A DNA stretch of 64,000 nucleotides. It comes from Canibacter sp052085365 (GTDB taxonomy: Bacteria; Actinomycetota; Actinomycetes; Actinomycetales; Microbacteriaceae). Of the stretch, positions 51,337 to 59,681 are shown in pieces. Position 1 is the first letter of the stretch. Every line of letters starts with the position of its first letter. The DNA lies in contig JBQDFP010000001.1 of the NCBI GenBank assembly GCA_052085365.1, positions 1 to 64,000 on the forward strand, in the 5' to 3' direction. The notes under the pieces were generated by a model. It made no database searches. It was not told the origin of the DNA and saw only the letters and a list, made by a program, of their open reading frames with translations. The translations under genes were made by a program, and so were the position numbers.

Positions 51337-52098
51337 ATGAATCCATTGACTCCAGGTAGCCTCACCGGCAAGCGGGCGCTTGTTACCGGTTCATCACGCG
51401 GAATTGGCGCCGACACCATCCGCTACTTCGCTGAAGCTGGTGCCGATGTAGTCATTAACTACCGCTCGAAGGCTCCTCGAGCGGAAAAGCTCGCCACTGA
51501 GCTCCGGGAACTTGGACGTAACGTCCTCGTCCAGGGGGCCGACCTGACTGACATCGATTCACTTCAGGACATGGCGACCACGGTTCGCGATGAATTCGGA
51601 GGGCTCGACGTGCTAGTCCTCAACGCTTCTGGCGGTATGGAAAGCGGTATGGCCGAAGACTATGCAATGGTCTTGAACCGCGACGCACAGGTGAATGTGC
51701 TCAAAACCTTCCTACCGCTACTTGGCGAAGGAGCACGTGTCGTATTCGTGACGAGTCACCAAGCACACTTCATCCGCACGACTCCGACGATGCCGGAATA
51801 TGAGGCGGTCGCTAAATCTAAACGTGCTGGCGAAGATGCGCTTCGTGAACATATTCCGGCGCTGACTGAGAAGGGTGTCGAGTTTGTCGTCGTATCCGGC
51901 GACATGATTGAGGGCACAATTACTGCAACACTTCTCGAGCGTGTGAACCCGGGGGCAATTCAAAGTCGTCGTGAGGACGCGGGCAAGCTCTACAATGTTG
52001 CAGAGTTTGCGGCTGAAGTCGCTCAAGCTGCGGTAGATCCTATTCCAGACGGACACACTCGACTCGTCGGTGACGTCAGCAGCTTCGCATCAGAATAG
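51337..52098 (+). CDS. Short-chain dehydrogenase/reductase
   Basis: 253 residues. The Rossmann nucleotide site is ALVTGSSRGIGADTIRYFAEAGADVVINYRSK; the arginine after the second strand favours NADP. GADLTDIDSL and LDVLVLNASGGME follow, the latter a variant of the NNAG motif. The catalytic serine appears in FVTSHQAHFIRT. The active-site tyrosine is in MPEYEAVAKSKRAGEDAL, where Lys is five and seven residues after Tyr rather than four, so the standard YxxxK is not met. The family role is unknown. GGAG lies 9 nt before the ATG. It is divergent from rbpA and is followed by a strong terminator. Confidence 0.82.
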   Translation: MNPLTPGSLTGKRALVTGSSRGIGADTIRYFAEAGADVVINYRSKAPRAEKLATELRELGRNVLVQGADLTDIDSLQDMATTVRDEFGGLDVLVLNASGGMESGMAEDYAMVLNRDAQVNVLKTFLPLLGEGARVVFVTSHQAHFIRTTPTMPEYEAVAKSKRAGEDALREHIPALTEKGVEFVVVSGDMIEGTITATLLERVNPGAIQSRREDAGKLYNVAEFAAEVAQAAVDPIPDGHTRLVGDVSSFASE

Positions 52099-52110
52099 AT
52101 AAAACTCAGT

Positions 52111-52170
52111 AAATACGAGTCGGGCAGAAACCAGGATAGTGACCAAAGTTTCTGCTCGACTCGTGTATTT
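52111..52170. terminator. Terminator between the SDR and pdxK genes
   Basis: A long stem, AAATACGAGTCGGGCAGAAAC with GTTTCTGCTCGACTCG(TG)TATTT, has one wobble and a small bulge; a 16-nt loop and a following TTTTT complete it. It lies between two converging genes. Confidence 0.85.
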
Positions 52171-52174
52171 TTGG

Positions 52175-52975
52175 TTAGTTTCCTTGCCACGCAACCGCGA
52201 ATGGCGTGTTTGGCTGAATTCGTTGTTGAATAGCACGTGTTACAAAGCGTTTCGCGTTTCGTGCAGCCTCCAGAGGTGACTTGCCCAAGGCAATCTCGGC
52301 AGTAACTGCAGCTGCAAGCGTGCAGCCGGCGCCGCTGACCGCCACGTCTTCAACTTTTGGCGCGCTGAGGAGTTCAGTCGTTTCACCGTCGTAGAATACG
52401 TCGACAGCGTGCGCACCGGCGAGGCGAATGCCACCTTTGGCAATCACTACTGCTCCGGAAATGTCGTGAATTCGCTTCGCCGCTTCTGTCAGCTGGTCGA
52501 CAGAGTTGATTTCATCCATTCCTGAAAGAGAGAGCGACTCGAAGTGATTGGGGGTCACAATTGAAGCCTTGGGAAGAATATGTGATTTCAGGGCATTATC
52601 CGTATCGAGAGCTGCACCGGGCTCTTGTCCCTTACAAATAAGCACGGGATCCAGGACGACGTTGCCAAAGTTTCGATTCTCGAGAACCTCTGAGACCACT
52701 TCGATTGTCGTCGGTGTTCCGAGCATGCCAATCTTTGTCGTATTCAACAGGTGTGCATCATATGTTCCTGTGATGGCTTCGAGTTGATCCGCAATTACTT
52801 GCTGATCAACCGGCACAAACCTATGCGACCAATCATTTTTGGGGTCGAAGGAGACGATGCATGTGAGGGCTGCGATTCCATACACGTTGTGTGCTTGGAA
52901 CGTTTTCAGGTCAACTTGCGCGCCGGCACCGCCGGTCGCTTCAGAGCCTGCAATGGTGAGTGCAAAATTTGTCAT
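52175..52975 (-). CDS. pdxK: Pyridoxal/hydroxymethylpyrimidine kinase of the PdxK/ThiD family
   Basis: 266 residues of the ribokinase superfamily. It starts FALTIAGSEATGGAGAQVDLKTFQAHNVYG, then VSFDPKNDWSHRFVPVD, VVLDPVLICKGQEPGAALD, and the anion-hole/catalytic end VAVSGAGCTLAAAVTAEIALG. The segments DPKNDWSHRFVPVD and LDPVLICKGQE follow the Bacillus PdxK pattern more closely than ThiD, so pyridoxine/pyridoxal salvage is the first choice; a role in thiamine synthesis cannot be excluded because the two activities occur in one family. The ATG has CATAAT 7 nt upstream and no ribosome site. It is divergent from the methyltransferase gene, separated by 37 bp. Confidence 0.85.
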   Translation of the reverse strand: MTNFALTIAGSEATGGAGAQVDLKTFQAHNVYGIAALTCIVSFDPKNDWSHRFVPVDQQVIADQLEAITGTYDAHLLNTTKIGMLGTPTTIEVVSEVLENRNFGNVVLDPVLICKGQEPGAALDTDNALKSHILPKASIVTPNHFESLSLSGMDEINSVDQLTEAAKRIHDISGAVVIAKGGIRLAGAHAVDVFYDGETTELLSAPKVEDVAVSGAGCTLAAAVTAEIALGKSPLEAARNAKRFVTRAIQQRIQPNTPFAVAWQGN

Positions 52976-52982
52976 AGGTTCT

Positions 52983-53005
52983 ATTATGCTCCACCCCGCT
53001 ACCCT
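52983..53005. promoter_or_regulatory. Divergent -10 boxes of pdxK and the methyltransferase gene
   Basis: CATAAT on the minus strand (52983-52988) ends 7 nt before the pdxK ATG. TACCCT on the plus strand (53000-53005) ends 7 nt before the methyltransferase ATG at 53013. Only 11 bp separate the boxes. The two promoters must overlap each other and the opposing coding ends. Confidence 0.45.
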
Positions 53006-53012
53006 GTTTCTT

Positions 53013-54575
53013 ATGGAAAGCTCTCTCCTTGATGCACTTCGTCATGATCTAGAAGCCGCGGCGTTCACAGAATCAGCCGTTTCTGCTCTGCTCACTGATG
53101 ACGCTGTCCAGCTTCTGCACCAGGGAAGTTCGGCGGCTGCTCGTTCGCAACTTGCTCTTCATACTCCAACCCCACTGATCCACCTGCTGAGCCTGTTCAT
53201 CATTGGTGATGCAGTTGAGGAAGAGGTTGTACAAGAGGCGTTCCCTCGCTTGGGTGTTCACGCGGCCGTGCGTCTTACACTCATCACTCAAGAAAATTCT
53301 GGTCGATTCCGCGCGGCTCTTTCGCTCACTCCGTTTACTGCCCGAAGCCGATCACATGAAGATCGCACGCTTTGGGTCATGAGCGACCTTGACGATCATT
53401 TGCGCCCAGATGCTGCCGCCCACGACCATGTCATGGGTATTGGTGGCGCGACACGGACGCTCGCGCGACAGATTCCGACCCTTGACGAAAATGTGAGTGT
53501 GCTCGACTTGGGAACCGGCTCGGGAATTCTTGCGCTGATATGTGCTGCCCAAGGCACTCAAGTCACCGCAACCGACCTTTCATCTCGCGCACTCACGTTT
53601 GCTCAAGCGAATGCTCGGCTCAATCAACTCACCGCTATCGATTTCCGACAAGGGAATCTTTTCGAACCTGTTATTAATGAGCGGTTCGATTTGATTGTTT
53701 CGAACCCGCCGTTTGTGATTGCACCTGTCGGTGAAGATGCCGCGCCCGAATATCGTTCCAGTGTTGAATCGGGCGATGCACTGATGCAGCGAGTCGTACA
53801 AACGACAGCTCATTACCTCGCGGCGGGCGGTGAAGCAATATTTCTCGGTAATTGGGAAGTTCATTGGGGGCAAGACGTGTTCGCCCGAGTAAGGGAGTGG
53901 ATCAAATCCAGCGACTATTCGTCTCACATCGCCGGCGCCTGGGTTGTCGCTCGTGATGGACTGACACCGATGCGTTACGCGCAAACTTGGACGCGTGACG
54001 GGGGAGTGATTCCTGGGACTGTCGAACATGAACGCGCCATGACCTTAGCAGTCGATGATTTCCGTTCCAGACGCGTCACACAGGTGATGCTCGGCTGGTT
54101 TCGTGTGCGCGCGCGTTCAGAGGCGGTAATGAACTCGGTGCCCGTGATTCACACTGAAGAGTCCCTGGGAGCAATTGCGACTTCTGACGCACAGATATTT
54201 GGCGACCTCCTCCGGGAGTCGATGAACACTGGACTCACCGCTGCTTGCGCCACTGATGAGATGGTCCGCAAAGCGTTGCTCACTCGTTCACCCGCCGTAC
54301 GGGAGGTGCGGGAGTACGTACCAGGGAATGAAGACCCCTCAAAGATATGGCTTGCCGTCGATTACCCTATTGCTCGAACTATATCTGTGGATACGGCGAC
54401 AGCTGCGGTTGTTGGCGCGAGCGACGGAGAGCTCACCGTCGCGCAACTCTCGAACGGGCTCGCGAATATTTTCGGCGGGGATGCCGATGACTACGCTGCG
54501 CAACTAGTGGACGTCATCCGAGAACTTGCTTGGTGCGCGGTATTTACAGAAATTGAATTTGCAAGCGCCGACTAG
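53013..54575 (+). CDS. Class I methyltransferase with NPPF motif
   Basis: 520 residues from the ATG at 53013; an in-frame ATG at 52986 is possible. The first 150 residues are a helical domain (the DUF7059-like part of actinobacterial members). Residues 155-330 are the methyltransferase: SVLDLGTGSGILALICAAQGTQVTATDLSSRAL binds S-adenosylmethionine, and FDLIVSNPPFVIAP is the NPPY-type motif for N-methylation of Gln, Asn or adenine. The C-terminal 180 residues are specific to this actinobacterial family. The substrate (ribosomal protein, release factor or nucleic acid) is not known. The stop TAG forms part of the predicted -10 box for hisD. Confidence 0.85.
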   Translation: MESSLLDALRHDLEAAAFTESAVSALLTDDAVQLLHQGSSAAARSQLALHTPTPLIHLLSLFIIGDAVEEEVVQEAFPRLGVHAAVRLTLITQENSGRFRAALSLTPFTARSRSHEDRTLWVMSDLDDHLRPDAAAHDHVMGIGGATRTLARQIPTLDENVSVLDLGTGSGILALICAAQGTQVTATDLSSRALTFAQANARLNQLTAIDFRQGNLFEPVINERFDLIVSNPPFVIAPVGEDAAPEYRSSVESGDALMQRVVQTTAHYLAAGGEAIFLGNWEVHWGQDVFARVREWIKSSDYSSHIAGAWVVARDGLTPMRYAQTWTRDGGVIPGTVEHERAMTLAVDDFRSRRVTQVMLGWFRVRARSEAVMNSVPVIHTEESLGAIATSDAQIFGDLLRESMNTGLTAACATDEMVRKALLTRSPAVREVREYVPGNEDPSKIWLAVDYPIARTISVDTATAAVVGASDGELTVAQLSNGLANIFGGDADDYAAQLVDVIRELAWCAVFTEIEFASAD

Positions 54576-54578
54576 ACT
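54573..54578 (+). promoter_or_regulatory. -10 box overlapping the methyltransferase stop codon
   Basis: TAGACT begins with the TAG stop and ends 10 nt before the ATG at 54589, or 13 nt before the ATG at 54592. It would give a leader of only a few nucleotides for hisD. Confidence 0.35.
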
Positions 54579-54588
54579 AGAACACATC

Positions 54589-55893
54589 ATGATGCGATTG
54601 ATAGATCTTCGTGGACAAACGGCCACGACAAGCAAACTTCGAAGCTTGGTTCCCCGAGCGTCCCTCGATATTTCCCAAGCCGTATTTCAAGCAGAGCCCC
54701 TCGTCCGGTCGGTCCGTGAACGCGGAGAGCCTGCCCTGCGTGAACAAGCAGAAAAGTTTGACGGAGTGACCGGGCATACGCTTCGCATTTCGGAACAGAC
54801 ACTCGCACAGGCAGAGGCTGAACTATCTCCTGAGCTTCGTGAGGCCGTAAACAAGATGATCACGCGGGTGCGCCTTGCCACACGTGCGGGTATTCCTGAC
54901 CCTAAATTCACTGAAGTTGCCCCAGGCTCGTTTATCGAGCAGCGGTGGGAGCCGGTGCAGCGAGTAGGCCTCTACGTTCCGGGGGGTAAAGCAGTATATC
55001 CTTCGAGTGTCGTCATGAATGTGGTTGCAGCTCAAGAAGCTGGAGTTTCTGAACTCGCACTCGCCAGCCCAGTCCAGCGTTCATCACAGTCTGTTCACCC
55101 GACTGTCCTTGCTGTCGCCTCCCTTCTTGGAGTAAAGGAAGTCTATGCGATTGGGGGAGCAGCAGCAGTTGCCGCATTTGCATATGGGGTGCCTGAAATA
55201 GGTCTTGAACCGGTTGACATGGTGACCGGCCCAGGAAATATTTTTGTGGCCGCGGCAAAACGAATCGTCAACGGAGTTGTAGGAATTGATTCAGAAGCGG
55301 GAACCACGGAGATTCTCGTGGTTGCTGACGAGACTGCGACTGCCCCATTTATCGCCGCAGATTTGGTCAGCCAAGCCGAGCACGACGAAGCTGCTGCATC
55401 ACTATTAGTGACAGATTCCGTCAAATTGGTCGAAGATGTACAGCGGGAAGCCCAGTCAAGGGCTCAGAGCACGATGAATTCCCAACGTGTACTCCAAGCA
55501 CTTCGAGGGACACAGTCTGGCATCGTACTGGTTGATTCAATGGACGACGCCATCAATTTTGCGAACATATATGGCGCGGAACATCTCGAGATCCACACCA
55601 AAAAAGTAGATGAAGTCGTGAAACGTATTCACAATGCCGGAGCTATATTCGCGGGGGAATTTTCACCGGTAAGCCTGGGAGACTATTTGGCCGGCTCAAA
55701 CCATGTGCTTCCGACAGGTGGTACGAGCAGGTTTCAAGCCGGGCTCGGCGCCCACACATTCTTACGTGCGCAACAAATCATCCGCTACGATCGCGAGGGA
55801 CTCAGAAACACTCAAGCATCACTAAATACACTCGCAGCCGCAGAAGGTTTACCTGCACACGGTGAAGCGGTAGACGCTCGATTCGAAGGTTGA
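54589..55893 (+). CDS. hisD: Histidinol dehydrogenase (HisD)
   Basis: 434 residues from the first of two adjacent ATGs (54589/54592); the frame is open further upstream inside the methyltransferase gene. Diagnostic segments are RVGLYVPGGKAVYPSSVVMN, VDMVTGPGNIFVAAAKRIV, AEHDEAAAS (zinc ligand region) and NHVLPTGGTSRFQAGLGAHTFLR. HisD oxidises histidinol to histidine in two NAD steps. No other his gene is in the window; hisD here precedes nrdR and pyrD. A weak TAGACT box upstream may start its transcript. Confidence 0.95.
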   Translation: MMRLIDLRGQTATTSKLRSLVPRASLDISQAVFQAEPLVRSVRERGEPALREQAEKFDGVTGHTLRISEQTLAQAEAELSPELREAVNKMITRVRLATRAGIPDPKFTEVAPGSFIEQRWEPVQRVGLYVPGGKAVYPSSVVMNVVAAQEAGVSELALASPVQRSSQSVHPTVLAVASLLGVKEVYAIGGAAAVAAFAYGVPEIGLEPVDMVTGPGNIFVAAAKRIVNGVVGIDSEAGTTEILVVADETATAPFIAADLVSQAEHDEAAASLLVTDSVKLVEDVQREAQSRAQSTMNSQRVLQALRGTQSGIVLVDSMDDAINFANIYGAEHLEIHTKKVDEVVKRIHNAGAIFAGEFSPVSLGDYLAGSNHVLPTGGTSRFQAGLGAHTFLRAQQIIRYDREGLRNTQASLNTLAAAEGLPAHGEAVDARFEG

Positions 55894-55894
55894 C

Positions 55895-56410
55895 ATGTAC
55901 TGCCCATTTTGCAGAAATCCAGATTCACGCGTTATCGACTCCCGGACCACTGATGACGGTGTGATGATTCGTAGACGTCGTGAATGCCCAAACTGTAAGC
56001 AGCGCTTCAGTACGACTGAAACTGCCAGTCTCACCGTCGTGAAGCGAGGCGGCGCAGTCGAACCGTTCAGCCGAAAGAAGGTCATGTCAGGGGTTCGAAA
56101 GGCATGCCAGGGGAGACCGGTAACAGAATCTGACCTTGCTCTTCTTGCGCAACAGGCTGAAGATGCACTCCGCGCGACCGGTGCAGCACAAATTGACGCA
56201 AATGATATAGGTCTGGCAGTTCTTCCACCATTACGGGAGCTCGATCAAGTCGCATACTTGCGATTTGCGAGTGTTTATCGTGCGTTTGACACCCTCGATG
56301 ATTTTGACGAGGCGATCGCCGAACTTCGCCGCGAATTTGCTTCAAATTCGTCATCCAATTCCACCGAGAACGCTACCGATGACACAGTACAAACTGGGGA
56401 AGGTGAGTGA
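55895..56410 (+). CDS. nrdR: Transcriptional repressor NrdR
   Basis: 171 residues. NrdR represses ribonucleotide reductase genes when dATP/ATP occupies its ATP-cone. The N-terminal zinc ribbon is MYCPFCRNPDSRVIDSRTTDDG...RRRRECPNCKQRFSTTE, with both CxxC pairs intact. The ATP-cone begins VVKRGGAVEPFSRKKVMSGVRKAC. The last 25 residues are an acidic, Ser/Asn-rich tail. The start is 1 nt after the hisD stop, and the stop overlaps the pyrD start by 4 bp (GTGA at 56407-56410), so the three genes form one operon. No nrd gene is nearby. Confidence 0.95.
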   Translation: MYCPFCRNPDSRVIDSRTTDDGVMIRRRRECPNCKQRFSTTETASLTVVKRGGAVEPFSRKKVMSGVRKACQGRPVTESDLALLAQQAEDALRATGAAQIDANDIGLAVLPPLRELDQVAYLRFASVYRAFDTLDDFDEAIAELRREFASNSSSNSTENATDDTVQTGEGE

Positions 56411-57480
56411 CAGTGAAGTTGTATCACCTTCTGTTTCATGGGGTATTGAAACATTTCGACACTGAGTTCGCGCACAACCTTGCCTTCCCAGTCATCAAAG
56501 CAATGGCGTACGTCAGCCCAAGAATTAAGCGTAGGTTGCAGCCTGCACCGGTCTTGGGTACGCGAGTGCTTGGACTCGATTTTGACAGTCCTTTTGGAAT
56601 GGCGGCTGGTTTTGACAAGAATGCTGAGGCGATTTCTGGTCTTGGCGCGTTGGGCTTCGGGCATGTCGAGATTGGAACGCTGACTCGTTATCCACAACCA
56701 GGTAACCCCAAACCTCGCTCATTCCGGTTAGTGCACGATCGCGGCCTCATTAATCGTATGGGGTTCAACAACGCAGGCTCCGCGAACGCGTTGTCCCGAA
56801 TTGAACGTGCGCGTCTTCGTACCCACCGTCCAGTCATTGGTGTCAATATTGGCAAAAGTCGTAAGACCGAGGTTGAAGATGCAGTCAGCGACTATGTGTG
56901 GAGCACACAACGACTCGCTCGCGTAGCGGACTACATTGCTGTCAATGTCAGTTCACCAAATACACCTGGACTTCGTGGACTCCAAGAACTTGAGATGCTG
57001 GAGCCTCTTCTTGCTGCGGTTCGAGATGCAGCTGAGGGCACTCCAGTTCTAGTGAAGATTGCGCCCGATCTTGATGACGAGCAAATCGACGGAATTGTGC
57101 GGCTTGCTGTGCGTCTAGAGCTCGACGGTGTGATCGCGAACAACACTACAGTCTCTCGGGCGGGTCTCACCGAAAGCGGTGAGCGGGTGGAAGAAATTGG
57201 CGCTGGAGGACTCTCCGGTGCCCCGCTGAAGGCACGCTCACTTGAAGTGCTTCGACGGGTAAAGACCACCGCGCCAGAAGGGTTCGCGGTTATCTCGGTC
57301 GGGGGAGTCACGACCGCCGAAGATGTTCTTGAGCGACTCAACGCGGGCGCAGATTTAGTGCAGGGATTCACCGCTTTCATTTACGAAGGTCCGCTCTGGG
57401 CTCACACCATCAATACCGGTTTGGTCAAACTTGGTTGGCAAGGCAATCTCTGGACGAACAAAAACGCGGTCGAAGCGTAG
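56407..57480 (+). CDS. pyrD: Dihydroorotate dehydrogenase, class 2 (PyrD)
   Basis: 357 residues from a GTG. It oxidises dihydroorotate with quinone as acceptor at the membrane during pyrimidine synthesis. FMN and substrate motifs: GMAAGFDKNAEAISGLGALGFGHVEIGTLT, GFNNAGSANA, YIAVNVSSPNTPGLRGLQ with the catalytic serine, and ISVGGVTTAEDVLERLNAGADLVQ. The N-terminal helices (LYHLLFHGVLKHFDTEFAHNLAF) are the quinone/membrane-binding domain that marks class 2. The final codons form one arm of a terminator hairpin. It overlaps nrdR by 4 bp. Confidence 0.95.
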   Translation: MTVKLYHLLFHGVLKHFDTEFAHNLAFPVIKAMAYVSPRIKRRLQPAPVLGTRVLGLDFDSPFGMAAGFDKNAEAISGLGALGFGHVEIGTLTRYPQPGNPKPRSFRLVHDRGLINRMGFNNAGSANALSRIERARLRTHRPVIGVNIGKSRKTEVEDAVSDYVWSTQRLARVADYIAVNVSSPNTPGLRGLQELEMLEPLLAAVRDAAEGTPVLVKIAPDLDDEQIDGIVRLAVRLELDGVIANNTTVSRAGLTESGERVEEIGAGGLSGAPLKARSLEVLRRVKTTAPEGFAVISVGGVTTAEDVLERLNAGADLVQGFTAFIYEGPLWAHTINTGLVKLGWQGNLWTNKNAVEA

Positions 57481-57497
57481 AACTCCGACCGCGTTTT
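57461..57497 (+). terminator. Terminator embedded in the pyrD 3' end
   Basis: AAAACGCGGTCG (57461-57472) is a perfect complement of CGACCGCGTTTT (57486-57497). The stop codon lies in the 13-nt loop. The T-run at the 3' side gives a standard terminator for the hisD-nrdR-pyrD operon. Confidence 0.8.
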
Positions 57498-57535
57498 GAT
57501 GCACGCAGCCTAACGCCGCGTGTGCAAACAACTAT

Positions 57536-58108
57536 TTATTCGGGATACTTCCCGCGCCGAACCTGTGGTTTTGGAAGACGGAGTGGACGGAACTGCAGGG
57601 CGCGCATCGCGGCATACCAACGCCACCCGCGTTGCACTCGGTCCGGCCCGAACTTTTCACGCAGTAGCTTTCCCATCCGCATATTCAAGAACAACAGATC
57701 TAGGATTGAAACCGCCACAAAAGTCCACATAATTGCGATCCCGTAGTAGGGGATCGGATTTGGCATAAACGTAGTGATAAGCACCACGAGCATCGCAGGA
57801 ATCAAAAATTCCCCAACGCTGAAACGCGCATCAATATAGTCGCGGACCCAGCGACGTTGGGGCCCTCGGTCACGTGGCGTAAGGTAGCGTTCCTCGCCTT
57901 GAGCGAGACCTACCCGTGCACGTTCACGCTGTTCCTGCATTCTGAGCCGCTCTGCCTTGCGAGCCTCTTTACTGCGGTTTCCTACAAGAGGACGAGCATT
58001 ACGTGCTTGTGCCTCTTTACGTGAAGGGGTCGGTCGACCTTTCCCCTCTTGCGACGGCTCTTCGGGCACAGTCGCATTAACCTCATCGTTCGTGTTCTTG
58101 CGTGCCAA
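57536..58108 (-). CDS. DUF3043 membrane protein
   Basis: 190 residues from a TTG with GAGGAT upstream. Residues 1-85 are a highly charged, basic cytoplasmic region (TPSRKEAQARNARPLVGNRSKEARKAERLRMQEQ). Two adjacent helices follow: GEFLIPAMLVVLITTFMPN and GIAIMWTFVAVSILDLLFLN. The basic C-terminus has RALQFRPLRLPKPQVRRG. This pattern is the DUF3043 family, restricted to Actinobacteria and usually beside erpA and the ctaC operon as here. The function is unknown. It is divergent from erpA. Confidence 0.88.
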   Translation of the reverse strand: MARKNTNDEVNATVPEEPSQEGKGRPTPSRKEAQARNARPLVGNRSKEARKAERLRMQEQRERARVGLAQGEERYLTPRDRGPQRRWVRDYIDARFSVGEFLIPAMLVVLITTFMPNPIPYYGIAIMWTFVAVSILDLLFLNMRMGKLLREKFGPDRVQRGWRWYAAMRALQFRPLRLPKPQVRRGKYPE

Positions 58109-58233
58109 GCTGAATCCTCAAAAATTGTGGTGTTTTCAATAACTCTCCCAGTCTACCTGGCAAAGACACAGAAGGAATTCGACACTGACACCAGGGATGA
58201 GTGTCGTCGGGCGCGAGAATTCTAAAACAGTCG

Positions 58234-58239
58234 TAGACT
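58234..58239 (+). promoter_or_regulatory. Candidate -10 box of erpA
   Basis: TAGACT lies 48 nt before the erpA ATG, leaving a leader with a GAGGGC ribosome site. Just upstream, CGACACT and AGTGTCG form a 7-bp dyad near 58177-58207, which could be an operator. No -35 is evident. Confidence 0.35.
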
Positions 58240-58287
58240 AGAAGTGTTAGGTCACAAGAGTTGTGCCGAAAGAAGTGTGAGGGCAAT

Positions 58288-58653
58288 ATGAGCACGGAAA
58301 CCGCGGCGCCTCTGGTAGATGCGCCAACTCACGGGGTGACTCTCAGCGATACCGCTCGAGACAAGGTACATAGTCTCCTGGAGCAAGAAGGTCGAACCGA
58401 TTTACGACTCCGGATTGCGGTTCAGCCTGGGGGATGCTCAGGACTGATTTACCAGCTGTATTTTGATGAACGAGTTCTTGAAAACGATGCCGTCGTTCAA
58501 TTTGGCCCGGTCGAGGTGATTGTTGACGAGATGAGCGTCCCGTACCTCGAAGGCTCGACCATCGACTTTTCGGACACGATCGAGAAGCAAGGATTCACCA
58601 TTGACAACCCTATGGCGGAGGGAAGTTGCGCGTGTGGAGACAGCTTCAGTTAA
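58288..58653 (+). CDS. erpA: Iron-sulfur cluster insertion protein (ErpA/HesB type)
   Basis: 121 residues from the ATG at 58288, chosen for GAGGG upstream; an in-frame TTG at 58261 would add nine non-family residues. The three cluster-binding cysteines are in AVQPGGCSGLIYQL and GSCACGDSFS at the C-terminus. The A-type carrier body is VIVDEMSVPYLEGSTIDFSDTIEKQGF. It delivers [4Fe-4S] or [2Fe-2S] clusters to apo-enzymes. In actinobacteria it stands upstream of the cytochrome oxidase genes as here. The next gene, ctaC, is 147 bp away and probably has its own promoter. Confidence 0.92.
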   Translation: MSTETAAPLVDAPTHGVTLSDTARDKVHSLLEQEGRTDLRLRIAVQPGGCSGLIYQLYFDERVLENDAVVQFGPVEVIVDEMSVPYLEGSTIDFSDTIEKQGFTIDNPMAEGSCACGDSFS

Positions 58654-58800
58654 CAGTTCAATCAGCGGATAGGCCATAATTTAAGGGTCAACGGCGTGTG
58701 TCCTGAAAGGCAGCTGAAAGGCTGTAAGCTATCAGAGAGTCATCAGCTTAAAGGTGATGAGCAGCACAATGCCAGTGCAAAAGTTTAGGAAAGGTACGCG

Positions 58801-59676
58801 GTGCGTTCAAAACGACGAATGAAGTGGGTTGCAGCCCCCCTCATACTCTCCGTAGCTCTGGTACTCGCAGGATGTACTTCCGCGCAGCAGCGCGGGTTCT
58901 TGCCAGAAGGATCAGAAGGCGCGACGAACCATACGGACGGAATCACCGGCCTGTGGACGACATCATGGACGGTGCTTCTCATCGTTGGTGTCATCACGTG
59001 GGGTCTCGTTCTGTGGTCAACAATTGCGTACCGTCGCCGTAAAGGACAGACCGGATTCCCGGTCCAGATGCGTTACAACATGCCGATCGAAACCTTCTTC
59101 ACAGTAGTTCCTGTGATTTTGGTACTCGGTTTCTTCGCATTTACCGCTGTTGAACAGTCAAAGATTGAAGCACCAGTTGAGAATCCAGACACCCGCGTAG
59201 AGGTCGTCGGCAAGCGTTGGGCATGGGACTTTAACTACACCGATGAAGATGTGCATTTCTCTGGTGTGCAGGTTCAGACCGACGAGGCTGGTTCACCGAC
59301 TCCGGAAACGATGCCCGTTCTCTACCTGCCCGTCAACAAGACAACTGAGGTCAAGCTTGAATCACGTGACGTGATTCACTCATTCTGGGTCGTTGACTTC
59401 CTTTATAAAAAGGACATGGTCCCCGGAAAGACCAACTACATGTATTTCACTCCTACCAAGACCGGTACTTTCATGGGTAAGTGTGCCGAGCTTTGTGGCG
59501 AGTACCACTCGATGATGCTCTTCGAACTGAAGGTTGTTGAGCAAGACGAGTACGACGCTTACATCGCAAGCCTCAAGGAGAACCCTGAGACACAGGGTCT
59601 GCTCGGTGTTGATTACAACCCGAACCAGAATCTCCCGGGCGCAGGCGTTCCTGAAGAAGAAACTCAAGAGGGATAG
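58801..59676 (+). CDS. ctaC: Cytochrome c oxidase subunit II (CtaC)
   Basis: 291 residues from a GTG with GGAAAGG upstream. The lipoprotein signal ends VALVLAGC (Cys near residue 25), so the protein is predicted to be lipidated. Two helices follow: TTSWTVLLIVGVITWGLVLW and TFFTVVPVILVLGFFAF. The soluble CuA domain includes GKRWAWDFNYTDED, then the ligand cluster GKCAELCGEYHSMM. Electrons pass from the cytochrome bcc complex through CuA to subunit I. ctaD follows after 5 bp. Confidence 0.95.
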   Translation: MRSKRRMKWVAAPLILSVALVLAGCTSAQQRGFLPEGSEGATNHTDGITGLWTTSWTVLLIVGVITWGLVLWSTIAYRRRKGQTGFPVQMRYNMPIETFFTVVPVILVLGFFAFTAVEQSKIEAPVENPDTRVEVVGKRWAWDFNYTDEDVHFSGVQVQTDEAGSPTPETMPVLYLPVNKTTEVKLESRDVIHSFWVVDFLYKKDMVPGKTNYMYFTPTKTGTFMGKCAELCGEYHSMMLFELKVVEQDEYDAYIASLKENPETQGLLGVDYNPNQNLPGAGVPEEETQEG

Positions 59677-59681
59677 CGAAG

